Below are positions 50,683 to 60,996 of a stretch of DNA of 64,000 bases, one piece after another (the first letter of the stretch is position 1; every line of letters begins with the position of its first letter). The stretch spans positions 13,230,450-13,294,449 of the forward strand of contig NC_134026.1 in assembly GCF_964204645.1 (NCBI RefSeq), given 5' to 3'. Source of the stretch: Tubulanus polymorphus. Taxonomy: Eukaryota; Nemertea; Palaeonemertea; Tubulaniformes; Tubulanidae. The notes beneath the pieces are model-generated. The model saw nothing but the letters and a program-made list of their open reading frames with translations. It made no database searches and was not told where the DNA came from. The translations under genes were made by a program, and so were the position numbers.

Positions 50683-50790
50683 ATCCTTGATATCAAATTC
50701 CTCAACGTATTGTTGATTATTTGGATCATTATTCCATAATTCAATAAATGTCTTTGCTTTTGTTAACTGTTCTGAATATAACTGTAAATA
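50683..50790 (-). pseudogene. Second HNH 3' fragment at the right end of D
   Basis: Reads like the last about 35 codons of an HNH gene (compare 12839-12940: CAACGTATTGTTNATTATTT, AACTGTTCTGAATATAACTG). It is fused at ATTCTAGTTT to inverted polB start sequence belonging to the terminal repeat. CTAGTTT is present in both partners. Confidence 0.8.
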
Positions 50791-51385
50791 TTCTAGTTTC
50801 AATTTATTCTCTAAATGTGTTATAGTTTAATTGTGTCTTGCTTTTTGAGACTTATCTATATCGATATTACATGTTGGGCAGTAGTACTTATTTGCTTCCA
50901 TTTTAATATCAAATTTTTTATTAAAATTGATTTTAGAAGTTCAATGATTTAAATGTTATTCATTTATATGAATATTTTAAGAGTAATAGGGGTAATGGGC
51001 TTTCGGGTTAAAGGTTGAATGGTCGAGTTCATTAAAAAACATATATTAAAAGTAATTAAAAACTATAATATATTTTCATAACCGTGTGTATTTCAGTTGA
51101 ACAATAGAATAATTATTATCATTTGAATATATTTGATTATATGAATTTGTGTATTGTAAATAAATCAATTGGTCGCGGAGCGGAGCGGTAGCGAAGCGGA
51201 GCGACCAATTGATTTAATACAATATGCTTTTTAGATTATTGATATCTTAGAATAAATATTTAGTTTTAATATAAAATACACACGGTTATGAAAATATATT
51301 ATAGTTTTTAATTACTTTTAATATATGTTTTTTAATGAGCTCGACCTTTCGACCTTTGATCTGAAAGCCCATTACCCCTATTACT
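50788..51385. repeat. Right terminal inverted repeat of D (598 bp)
   Basis: Inverted copy of 34286-34883: about 38 polB codons on the minus strand (with a base change making a TAA after RHN), the polB leader, flank and the 404-bp palindromic tip 50982-51385. Confidence 0.92.
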
Positions 51386-51391
51386 AATTCA
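51386..51391. repeat. Target site duplication AATTCA (right of D)
   Basis: Direct repeat of 34280-34285 immediately outside the tip ...CCCCTATTACT. Confidence 0.92.
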
Positions 51392-51754
51392 TTTTGTGTT
51401 TCATTACAATTGAGTAATATAAATATATAATATTTTAAAAACATGATCTTTTGGTTTTGTTTTCTTCAGGTATTCACTTAAATAACTATCATGTTAAATG
51501 TTCTGGGCAATATGGTAAGTTTCTTGTTTTAAACTTTTTGTTATCAGGATATTCTAAATCAACTACAAAGAAATAACCAATTGGTGCTTCATCTTCTAAA
51601 CTCATTGCGCTTTCCCAATTAGTTTTATCATCATTTTCAACTTCTGTTAATATAAAATTTGTGTACGGTTGAGGTTGCATCATTGCAAGTATTTAAGTAT
51701 AAATCAACTTATTCACCATGATTTTTTATCTTAAAGTGATTCCAAATATCTAAT
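51386..51754 (-). pseudogene. polB: polB of copy C, middle pieces
   Basis: Continues the target gene of D: NSIVMKHKMN-type codons to about 51440, then a jump (deletion of most palm/thumb) to the region read at 51489-51683 (MMQPQPYTNFILTEVENDDK, GYFFVVDLEYPDNKKFKTRN), and a second jump at 51685 to the NIWNHFKIKNHGE exonuclease part. The satellite block follows. Confidence 0.8.
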
Positions 51755-53560
51755 TAGGGTCGCGGGGGACAAAACCAAAATAATGAATTGTCGCGGGCGA
51801 TAAAACCGTTATAAAGAATTGTCACGGGCGATAAAACCAAAATAATGAATTATCGCGGGCGATAAAACCAAAATATTGAATTGTCGCGGGCGACAAATCA
51901 AAAAAAAAAATTGTCGTGGACGGCAAAAACAAAATATAAAACCAAAATAATGAATTGTCGCGGGCGATAAAACCGTAATAATGAATTGTCGCGGGCGATA
52001 AAACCGTAATAATGAATTGTCGCGGGCGATAAAACCAAAATGATGAATTATCGCGGGCGATAAAACCAAAATATTGAATTGTCGCGGGCGACAAAACCAT
52101 TTTGGTTTTGTCGCCCGTGACAATTCATTATTTTGGTTTTATCGCCCGTGACAATTCATTATTTTGGTTTTGTCTACCCAACAATTCTTTTTTTGGTTTT
52201 GTCGCCCGCGACAATTCATTAGTTTGGTTTTTGTCGCCCGCGACAATTCATTATTTTGGTTTTATCTCCAGCGACAATTCATTATTTTGGTTTTGTCGCC
52301 CGCGACAATTCTTCTTTTTGCTTTTGTCGCCCGAGACAATTCATTTTTTTTTTTAAATATTTTGTTTTTGTCGTCCGCGCCAATTTTTTTTTGGTTTTGT
52401 TGCCCGCGACAATTCACCATTTTGGTTTTGTCGCCCGCGACAATTCATTAGTTTGGTTTTGTCGCCCGCGACAATTCAATATTTTGTTTTTGTCGCCCGC
52501 GACAATTCATTACTTTGGTTTTATCTCCAGCGACAATTCATTATTTTGGTTTTGTCGCCCGCGACAATTTTTTTTTGGTTTTGTTGCCCGCGACAATTCA
52601 TTATTTTGGTTTAATCACCCGCGACAATTCAATATTTTGGTTTTATCGCCCGTGATAATTCATTATTTTGGTTTTATCGCTCGCGACAATTCATTATTTT
52701 GGTTGTGTCGCCCGAGACAATTCATTATTTTGGTTTTATCGCCAGCGACAATTCATTATTTTGGTTTTATCGCCCACGACAATTCATTATTTTGGTTTTG
52801 TCGCCCACGACAATTCACCATTTTGGTTTTATCGCCAGCGACAATTCATTATTTTGGTTTTATCGCCCGCGACAATTCATTATTTTGGTTTTGTCGCCCC
52901 GAAAATTCTTTTTTGGTTTTGTCGCCCGCGACAATTCATTAGTTTGGTTTTGTCTCCCGCGACAATTCAATATTTTGGTTTTATCGCCCGCGACAATTCA
53001 TTACTTTGGTTTTATCTCCAGCGACAATTCATTATTTTGGTTTTGTCGCCCGCGACAATTCATTATTTTGGTTTTATATTTTGTTTTTGTCGCCCGCGAC
53101 AATTCATTATTTTGGTTTTATTTTTTTTTTGTCGCCCGCGATAATTCAATATTTTATATTTTGTTTTTGTCGCCCGCGACAAATCATTATTTTGGTTTTA
53201 TCGCCCGCAACAATTCATTATTTTGGTTTTGTCGCCCGCGACAATTCATTATTTTGGTTTTGTCGCCCGCGAAAATTCATTATTTTGGTTTTATCGCACG
53301 TGACAATAAAATATTATGTTTTTGTCGCCCGAGACAATTCATTACTTTGGTTTTATTGCCCGCGACAATTCATAGTTTGGTTTTATCGCCCGCGAAAATT
53401 CATTAGTTTGGTTTTATCGCCCGCGACAATTCAATATTTTGGTTTTATCACCCGCGACAATTCAATATTTTTGTTTTATCGCCCGCGACAATTCAATATT
53501 TTCGTTTTATCACCCGCGACAATTCATTAGTTTGGTTTTGTCGCCCGCGACAATTCTTTT
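51755..53560. repeat. 31-bp minisatellite with internal inversion
   Basis: About 58 units with core TGTCGCCCGCGACAATTCA and an AT-rich part TTATTTTGGTTT. Units are in reverse orientation in 51755-52097 and forward in 52098-53560, head to head at ACAAAACCATTTTGGTTTTG. The core is a small palindrome (TGTCGC/GCGACA). Because 31 is not a multiple of 3, every forward frame carries the same peptides, and long stop-free frames arise that are not genes. Confidence 0.93.
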
Positions 53561-54985
53561 TCAGTTTACTTGGGACTTTAGTCCCAGCGGGCTATTGCGT
53601 TCACTTTTCGTCCGTCCGTCTGTCCATAGACGGAATCCAGTTATTTCGGGAAGTTTTGAAGACGCTTCAAGGTAATGTCTTGATACTTGGTTTAAACATG
53701 TATCTACCCTAGACACATCGTCAGCCCAAAAACTGGCCCTGTCAGATTCAAGATGGTCGACTGGCAGCCATTGTTGTTTGCCATAATCAGCACTTTTTAA
53801 ACATTTTCGAAGTTTTCGTGGGAAATTTTGAAGACGCTTTGATCAATTACCTTGATCTTTCGGATATATGTGAATCCCCCCAGGCCCAATCTACCAAAGG
53901 CCCATCAGCATAAGAAAATTGGGTCGATCTGACTCAAGATGGCCGTCCTATGACCTTTTTAGTGCCCAAAAATGTCAATTTTGGCCAGAATTCTAGGTCC
54001 TGTAGCTTCCTACTGGTTTGCCATTTCTCATTGCAATTGCTGATGGGTATTCTTTAGAGAGGGATGTTTTATACCTGGGACAGGTATTTTGATCAGACAA
54101 TTATGACGCAATTGGCGGCCATCTTGGTGTCATCAGTACTCATTCGTAGGTGGGAAAAAGTTTTTCCACATTAAATTGATACCTAAGCATATTGTGTTAC
54201 TATATTCAATTGGAAAGTTGTAGCCCATAACGTGTTCTATGATTTTGGTGAGTTTCAAGGTCATTGGTTTTTGTATGTGGCCATCAGGGGGCGTTGAATA
54301 ATACAATAACTTAATATCGCTATATTATATTTGTACCAAGGCATATTTTGTTACCATGATCAATTGCAAAGTTGTAGTTCATGACATCGTCTATGATTGT
54401 GGTGAGTTTTTAAGGACATTAGTTATTCCATATAGTCACCAGGGGGCGTTGAATAGTAGAAAAGCTTAGTTTTTCCTTATTAGATTGGTACCTAGGCATA
54501 GTTTGTTACCATGATCCATTGTTAAGATGTAGTTCATGACATCGTCTATGATTGTGGTGAGTTTTTAAGGACATTAGTTATTCCATATAGTCACCAGGGG
54601 GCGCTGAATAGTAGAATGGCTTAGTATTTCCTTATTAGATTGGTACCTAGGCATATTTTGTTACTATGATCAATTGCAAAATTGTATTTCATGACATGTA
54701 CTACGATTCTGGTGAGTTTTAAGGTCATTGGGTTTTGCATCTGGTCACCAGAGGGCGTTGAATAGTAGAATAACTTAGTATTTCCATATTAAATTGGTAA
54801 CGAGGCATATTTTGTTATCACAATCAATTACAAAATCATAGCTGCTCACATGTTCTATGATTGTGGTGGGTTTCAAGGTCATTGGTTTTTGTATATGGTC
54901 ACTAGAGGGCGTTATGTATTTAAATTGTTAGATAGTTGAGCATTTGAAACCACTTCCCAAGTGAGCATGGTGTCCCTGGACCCCT
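53561..54985. mobile_element. Dispersed host repeat between minisatellite blocks
   Basis: GC-richer, with GGGACTTTAGTCCC (short palindrome), CGTCCGTCCGTCTGTCC and repeated phrases such as GATTCAAGATGG / GACTCAAGATGG and TTTTGAAGACGCTT. No protein frame is seen. Being bracketed by the same minisatellite, it may be one composite element. Class unknown. Confidence 0.5.
54130..54925. repeat. Tandem repeat of about 150-175 bp, five units
   Basis: Each unit has CACCAGGGGGCG(T/C)TGAATA, TTAGATTGGTACCTAGGCAT, TTTGTTACCATGATCAATTG and GATTGTGGTGAGTTTTTAAG in that order. Divergence among units is moderate. Confidence 0.85.
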
Positions 54986-55290
54986 AGTTTGGTTTTGTCG
55001 CCCGCGACAATTCATTATTTTGGTTTTGTCGCACGCAACAATTCATTATTTTGTTTTTGCCGTCCGCGACAATTCATTATTTTGGTTTTATCGCCCGCGA
55101 CGATTCAATATTTTGGTTTTAACGCCCGCGACAATTCATTATTGTGGTTTTATCGCCCGCGAAAATTCATTATTTTGGTTTTATCGCCCGCGACAATTCA
55201 TTATTTTTGTTTTGTCACCCGTGACAATTCAATATTTTGGTTTTGTCACCCGCGACAATTCATAATTTTGGTTTTGTCGCCCGTGGTTTT
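54986..55290 (+). repeat. 31-bp minisatellite, second block
   Basis: About ten forward units of the same core (GTCGCCCGCGACAATTCATT). Confidence 0.9.
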
Positions 55291-55299
55291 GTCGGAACA

Positions 55300-55650
55300 T
55301 TAAGTTTTTTGGTCGAACAGTGTGTTAAGGTCGTTTTGGAAATTTACTCGGTCTGGTATATTTTGGATTACTGTGTATGTCATTTGTCAGGAGATTAAAC
55401 AGAAGACGACTTAGGATACTACCTTGCGTGACTCCACTAGTTAGACCGTCTCATTCCAAGATGAGGCGTTCCGTTGATTTCGGTTACAAGTTTCCGTTCA
55501 GAGATAACTGCTGAGCCATTTGGGCGACCTATCATTGATACTGTTTCCTAATAGCCTGTTTAGTAATGGCTGATGTTGAGCCTTATCAAATGCTTTGTTG
55601 AAATCCACCGTTGAACAGGATTCTAAGACTGTGCAGAAAACCCGTTATCG
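55300..55650 (-). pseudogene. Non-LTR retrotransposon reverse transcriptase relic
   Basis: The minus strand reads VDFNKAFDKAQHQPLLNRLL then WLSSYL, i.e. motif A of CR1/Jockey-type reverse transcriptases and the following helix. Several stops follow. Only about 110 codons remain, fused to the minisatellite block. Confidence 0.75.
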
Positions 55651-55663
55651 CTGCTTTGCAGCT

Positions 55664-57821
55664 ATATTGTTCTATTAAAAACTTCATCTTTCACATGCTC
55701 CTCTTTTAATTGATCATAAAATTGTTCTGTTAATAATTCTGTTACATTAAAATCACCATAATATTAAATCATTTTTAATAAAATGAATAAGGAATTGCGC
55801 CTTTATATCTCAATAATTTAAAATAATCTTGAGTTATTATAAAAATCATTATCAACTAAACTTTTTGCTAAATTATCTAATGAACTTGCTAGAAATCTTT
55901 AAGAATCTAAAAATCTAATGCAACCAAGTTGAATTGAAATACAATTTTCAGAGGTCTTAGCTAATAATTTAAAATCATACTTTCTTACATTTGCTTCATT
56001 CATAGCATTTAAAATCTTGTTCATTTGGGTAATAATGTCCTGATAATTGTTTTATAAATAGATGGGTATCATAGCCTGATAGATTATGAAATTATATTGG
56101 TACGAAATTAACTTCTTTAGCTTGTAAATTGCAATCTTCATGAGCAGCTCCACAATATTTTGAATTTAAATGATCATGATCTCTAACTTTTTTATCAAAT
56201 GAATAAAAACGTTTTTCACAGTAACAACAATGAGTTGCATAATTAAAATCAATTTCATCTTTTGTCATAAATATTCTTTTATTTTTGTTTAATAATTTTG
56301 CAAAATCATTTTCTACTTCAATTATTTTATTACAAAATTCATAAACTACATCTTCACCTCGAAAAGAAATTAATTATTGAAATTATTGACTTTGATATAA
56401 TTCAGGATAATTTGATTTTATATGAATTCCATAAGCAGCAGCTCTTTGATGAACTTTTTTTATTGTGTTTATAATTGGTGGGTCTTGAATTATATCTTTA
56501 TTTAGTTCATTTCCTTTACACATTGATTTTAAAAATTGCTTTTGTTATATATTTCTTTTCTATCTTGATCAGTTAATTCTTTATTCAACGATTTATTTTT
56601 TGTAATATAACAAACCTATAACATTTTCATCATCATAATATTCTGTTAAATATAAAGCTTCCAATGTATATAATCTTTAATATTTTCACCTTTTGTCTCT
56701 GGTAATTGCATTAATTCGAATACATTTATTTTTAAATTATTAACTTTTTCTATTTTAGGAATCATTTTCATAGTTACAGGATATTGATCAATTTTATGTG
56801 ATGTTTCATATTTCCGGTAATCTGTTATTCTATAAACATGTTCTTCTGTTGGATGTAAGCAACTAATAATTGACCATAGAAAACATTTATTATCTTCATT
56901 TTGAACATTTATTACTGCTTTTGTTGTAAATGGTAATTTGATATAACTTGTTGCTTTAATATCCTTTTCTGTTGTAAAGTTTGAATCATTTTTAAACATT
57001 GTTTTACTTTTTGATGCTTTATTTCTCTTTGTATTATAAACATTTAAATCTAAAAATATAATTTCATTCAATGTTAAACCAGAACCCTCAAAATATCTTT
57101 CCTCAATATGACGTTTAAATTCATTAAATATTTTATCTAACTTCTTTTATTTGTGTTTTTGAAATTATTTCTTCAGAGTGTTTGAATATTATAATCCATT
57201 TTTTCTTCTGATTTTCAAAACTTACTTTCCCAGAGATACTAATTTTTGGGTATTCAACATCTGTAATAAAGTCCATTATTTTTTCCATGATTTCAGTAAA
57301 TTTACGATAATCTTCTATTGTTGCTCCTTTAAAAAATCTAAATATAATAGCCGCAGGTCAAAATTTTACTGCGTAATGTTTCTAAAATTTCAATCTTTTA
57401 ATTCTAGTGAATCGATATAATTTCTAACATTTTCCATGTAAGGTTTATTTGAAATAGATTTAGTTTTTGAAACTGGTTATTTTACTTGTTCAGGTTTATC
57501 ATCAAAATAATCTGTTCCTAAAACATTATTACTTAAATTTTGTATGTGTTTTAGCGATTCGAGATGTCTTTTACAATTCCTTTTTGCTATTAATTCATTA
57601 CAAACTTCACATTTTATTTCATCGACGTTCATATTTTCTAATTGTTCCTTTCTTTCATTGGAATTTTCTGGAGTTTCAAAATCTATAACATTTTTTATAT
57701 GATTTGCAGTTTTTTCATGCCGAGATTTACTTGATTTTTCAATGTATTTTTTTACAATATGTAAAATATTATTGATATTCATTAACATCATTGTTTCCTG
57801 TCTGTAACTCTCTATCTCCAA
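55664..57821 (-). pseudogene. polB: polB of copy C, N-terminal half, decayed
   Basis: From right to left: finger region CEVCNELIAKRNCKRHLESL with LGTDYFDD (57477-57821), YIKLPFTTKAVINVQNEDNK and CFLWSIISCLHP (56646-57071), then exonuclease and endonuclease VII-like zinc parts around 56090-56230 (DHDHLN on the minus strand), and NIWNHF-near sequence at 55664-55760. Many indels and stops. The start context is CCAAATAAATTGGAG, one base different from a normal TAAATAA-ATG; the frame opens with TTG. A diverged homologue of the D protein. Confidence 0.8.
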
Positions 57822-58231
57822 TTTATTTGGAAAAAAAATTACTTGTAGTGATGAGTGATTAAAAAAAGCAAAAAAAAAATTTAATTCGTTAAATGAACCT
57901 GGATCATATGAGCGCGGTCACCTTCCCCCTATATATAGCGAACACGTAAATAACCGTTCTCGTCCAAGCCTCGCTGCATTGATCTATCCGAGCACAGCTG
58001 GTACACAATCACTGTACTACTATATATAGCAACGTACTGTAGACCGTTCTCGTCAATGCCTCGCCACGTCGATCTATCCAAGCGCAGCTGTTGTTACGCG
58101 CACTCACTGTATAGCACAACGCAATCGACTGTTCTCGTCAGTGCCTCGATCAATCAAATTGTCCAGATAAGTCATTTCGGATTCTTGATATTCATTTTTT
58201 TATTTTTCTTATTATTTTATTTCTTAATTAT
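57822..58231. repeat. Right inner repeat region of C with three GC-rich units
   Basis: At 57945-58165 about three units of roughly 85 bp share CGTTCTCGTC(C/A)A(A/T)GCCTCG, TCGATCTATCC(A/G)AGC(G/A)CAGCTG and CACTGTA, with CTATATATAGC between the first ones. No frame. To the right, AATGAATATCAAGAATCCGA matches the left spacer of C in inverted orientation. Confidence 0.7.
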
Positions 58232-58558
58232 TTAGTCAACAACTTCTAAATCATGATGCCCGTCTTCATTTTCCCCATGGTAAATTATTTTAAATCCTTC
58301 TAAAACTTTTAATTCCTCTATACTCAATAAAACCCATTTATCAGGTAAAAATACTTTAAATTCTCGCGTTGTACTAACAATTCAGTAACTTGAATTTGCT
58401 GTTACTTTACTGTTATATTTAGTTTTTATCTTTTCTAATTTTAATATTTTGTGTTCAATTTCTTTCGTAACATCGACTAACTTTTTTATTTCAAATTGTT
58501 TTTTGTTGGTTTTATTTTGTTATTTATTGTTGGTAAGAATGCTTTTCCCATCTGCCAT
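58232..58558 (-). pseudogene. Small LP-rich protein inside the right terminal repeat of C, broken
   Basis: Inverted counterpart of 19771-20097: the start MADGK at 58558 and the C-terminal LPDKWVLLSIEELKVLEGFK, YHGENEDGHHDLEVVD near the stop at 58232-58234. The middle has indels (about 58380-58400 and 58510-58525). Leader GTAATTTTTCCCCACAATAA. Confidence 0.8.
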
Positions 58559-58680
58559 TTATTGTGGGGAAAAATTACTTGTGGTGATGAGTGGTGTGTC
58601 GTCCTCTCGTCCTCTGGCCTGAAAACGCCATATTACAATTACTCGTACGATACCTAGTCGAATAAAATGCTCACCATTTT
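58559..58680. repeat. Right terminal inverted repeat region of C
   Basis: Inverted match to 19640-19770 through CCACAAGTAATT/AATTACTTGTGG, GTCCTCTCGTCCTCT, CTGAAAAC and CAATTAC. The outermost limit is unclear. Confidence 0.65.
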
Positions 58681-59270
58681 GTTTTGGGTTTCACATTAGG
58701 CTTTCCCAATGGGCTTTCCCAATTACATCAGAAACGCCGAAATTCCCGGAATTTCCCCGTATATCCCACAAACAGCCAATCACATTCATTGTAGCTCAGG
58801 TTACAAGGTCAACTCAAATAAATAGAAGCGAGGAAATTTAGGGTGTTTATAAAGTGAGGGCCTGTAGGTCGAAAAGTACATTGAGATCAGTCGAACTAAA
58901 AACGGCGACACTTCCAGGGAGGATTTAACTTTTATATATTTCAATTCCAAGCATGCAAATTGTCATATGTAAAAACGTGCCATTACTTAGTGCTAAAAAG
59001 CGGGGTTTTTTGTGTGTTTTTCAAGAATAAGTCCCCTCAAAATAACTCGATCACTATGAAATTTTTGTGGGCTCGGGGACTCATTAAGCCAAACCATGAA
59101 ACCAAAAATCAACACTATTGGTTCAACAGCCAAAGTTTTTGCCTTGTTGACACACCGGTACTCTATTCATTTTCAATGAAAACTGCTTCATCAGACCGTT
59201 TACATAGGCAAACCTACGGTTCGCCAAAAAGGTTAAGATTTAATATTATATCTCCTTTTTAAATCTGTAA
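58681..59270. other. Host-like spacer
   Basis: A short direct repeat (GGCTTTCCCAATGGGCTTTCCCAATT) near 58701. The frame at 58960-59262 shows no recognisable protein signal. Confidence 0.4.
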
Positions 59271-59277
59271 AATTAAT

Positions 59278-60290
59278 TTAAGTTTCACGGAATTCAAATC
59301 TAAATATTAATTCATTTAATACTGAAAACATCGAATTAGTGGAAGATATAACAGTTGATCCGTCAGTTTCACTATTTTTTGCTTCAATAATGAACTCTGA
59401 TTTATCATCATTTTGGTTAATTGTGGTGTATAAACACGGCATATTTTGAAACGTTAACATTAATAAGATTAGTAAAAAAACGATTCTTCAATATTTTGAC
59501 TTATTCTAGATTTATATCCTTTAAATTTCCTTGCTTATATATCACCGTAAAAACAGAAATAAAAGCATCTTTAAATCAAATCATAAATACACACAGTCTG
59601 TTATACCTTATCAAATAACGATTTCAGTTGTATATATGCAGGTAAATATTTGCTTTTTTCAAATATTGTTTTATTTTTTCCATCATTTTTAATCCTCCTT
59701 TAAATGATATACTAGTTGTTCGATTATAATTAATCCTATTTCAATTGATTTTTCAAATGATTCGTTCGACCTTTTTTGATAAAAATTTAGGTAACTCATT
59801 AAATTTGAACCAAAATTTATATTTACACCAGGAGACAAGCTGTTTTATTATAAATTTTTTTTATCATCCTTATTTAATGCCGAAACAGAACTATTAGAAA
59901 ATTCCTTTAGAACTTCATATTTTCTAATTTCGAACATTAATTTCATTTCATCTGAATTGAATAATCCTTTAAATTCTTGAGTAACATTGACATGTAATGT
60001 ATTATATTATAATTAGTTAAAAGTAAGTTATCTAATATAATATTCCCTTGATTAAAACATTCTTTAATTTCATAATGTGTTATCTTTCTCTGATTTACGT
60101 TAAGAAAAATTGTTCTATGATCTTTGATAATTTCGTTTTCTAACATGATTTAATATAGCATTATTTTATCGCAAAATACATCCGAAGTTTCAATTAATCC
60201 ATTATTATCTGATTTATAAACTTATTATTGTTTCCTCCCGAAATATCAGCTAACTTACTCCCCTCATTTATATACTAAATTTCCAAAAAA
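59278..60290 (-). pseudogene. Decayed virus-like gene(s), unassigned
   Basis: AT-rich minus-strand coding relics in one broken run: the first leader AATTTTTTTGGAAATTTAGTATATAA before an ATG near 60272 is late-type. Open parts: 59943-60146 (MLENEIIKDHRTIFLNVNQR, HYEIKECFNQGNIILDNLLL), a segment with SNLMSYLNFYQKRSNESFEK, and 59278-59460 (KSEFIIEAKNSETDGSTVIS, FSVLNELIFRFEFRET). No relation to the genes of A-D was found. Possibly a capsid-region gene of another Polinton-like family. Confidence 0.45.
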
Positions 60291-60357
60291 ATTAAAAAAT
60301 TGAAAGAGTTCGGTTTAGAGTTCCCTGAAACCATTCGCTCTAAAATGTTTTTTTACC

Positions 60358-60410
60358 CTTATTGGTTATTGTTTACTCTCCATTTATTATACATAATTAT
60401 TATATTATAT
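60358..60410 (-). pseudogene. Start fragment of the LP-rich gene
   Basis: The minus strand gives TATGTATAATAAATGGAGAG and TAAACAATAA, equal to the leader and first codons (MESKQ) at 38696. The gene body is missing. Confidence 0.65.
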
Positions 60411-60858
60411 TTTGCTAATTGAAAAATATAGATAAATTAATCATTATTGAAAAATATGAATATAATTTTATAATATTGAAATCGTTATGAAATTAAAATA
60501 ATAATAATATGTTTAAGTTATTCTTATATTTTTCCAAGTACTTTAATATTCTTTATGTACTAAAACTACTAAAACCACTAAGGAGATAAAGATACAGGGG
60601 GTATATTATATATTATATCTCTCATATTTATAATTTATACCATTTTTAATATTATAAAAATTATGAAATATAAATATAATAACATTTTAATTGCTACATA
60701 TCGAATGATACTTATTGATTTAATGAAATATATATTTTTTTTAATTTCATTTATTTTATGTTTTCATATTCTAATATTCATTTCAATATTTTAATATTTA
60801 TTTCTTTGTATCTTTTTAAAATTATAAAATTAAAATATTTAAAAAAAATATAAAAGTA
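60411..60858. other. AT-rich spacer
   Basis: Strongly AT-rich with no frame. Recurrent TTATAAT/ATAAAATT words; nothing else supported. Confidence 0.4.
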
Positions 60859-60996
60859 AGTGTGTAATTATGTTTTCAGATTGAAGATTGAAAGTTTGAG
60901 TGAATGAAAAAAAAAATAATTCGAGCCAGCGAGAATTTATTTTTCTTTTTGAGTTCGGCCTTTCGACTTTTGATCTGAAAACATAATTACACTCTC
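60859..60996. repeat. 138-bp palindrome related to the Polinton tips
   Basis: Left arm GTGTGTAATTATGTTTTCAG and right arm CTGAAAACATAATTACACTC pair, and the arms carry the same AGAT(C/T)..AAGTCGAAAGGCCGA motif (seen inverted as TTTCGACTTTTGATCTGAAA) as the tips at 15700 and 34286. Likely the tip or solo remnant of a related family. Confidence 0.7.

Larger units (their letters stand above)
34286..51385 (+). mobile_element. Polinton copy D, complete, 17,100 bp
   Basis: Both ends are AGTAATAGGGG / CCCCTATTACT inside 598-bp inverted repeats and are flanked by AATTCA duplications. Contents left to right: polB, LP-rich protein, penton, MNITVGPS, MSDNKW, MASA, MEDKV, shortened structural-cluster protein, coiled-coil protein, MCP, MEGGK; then on minus ATPase, integrase, MSDGV, 203-residue protein, HNH; then the stem-loop array. 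Most structural and mobility genes are intact, so it is the youngest copy. PolB is defective. It sits within polB of copy C. Confidence 0.95.
19640..58680 (-). mobile_element. Polinton copy C (second family), interrupted by three later insertions
   Basis: Ends are marked by inverted regions around 19640-19770 and 58559-58680 that share TCATCACCACAAGTAATTTTT and GAGGACGAGAGG/GAGGGCGAGAGG words, with a 108-residue gene just inside each. Going left from the right end on the minus strand: polB, (VLTF3-like gene on plus), penton, small proteins, structural-cluster protein, coiled-coil protein, MCP, integrase, ATPase and two small proteins. Later arrivals are the LTR element 29010-31699, Polinton D 34286-51385 and the satellite/TE block 51755-55663. 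Without these it is about 15 kb. Exact outer ends were not resolved. Confidence 0.75.

Noticed and set aside
52102-53675. Long open frames (up to 235 residues) rich in SPATIHYFGF / ARDNSLFWF
   Set aside because: They are translations of the 31-bp minisatellite; all frames give the same periodic peptide and no coding signal exists.
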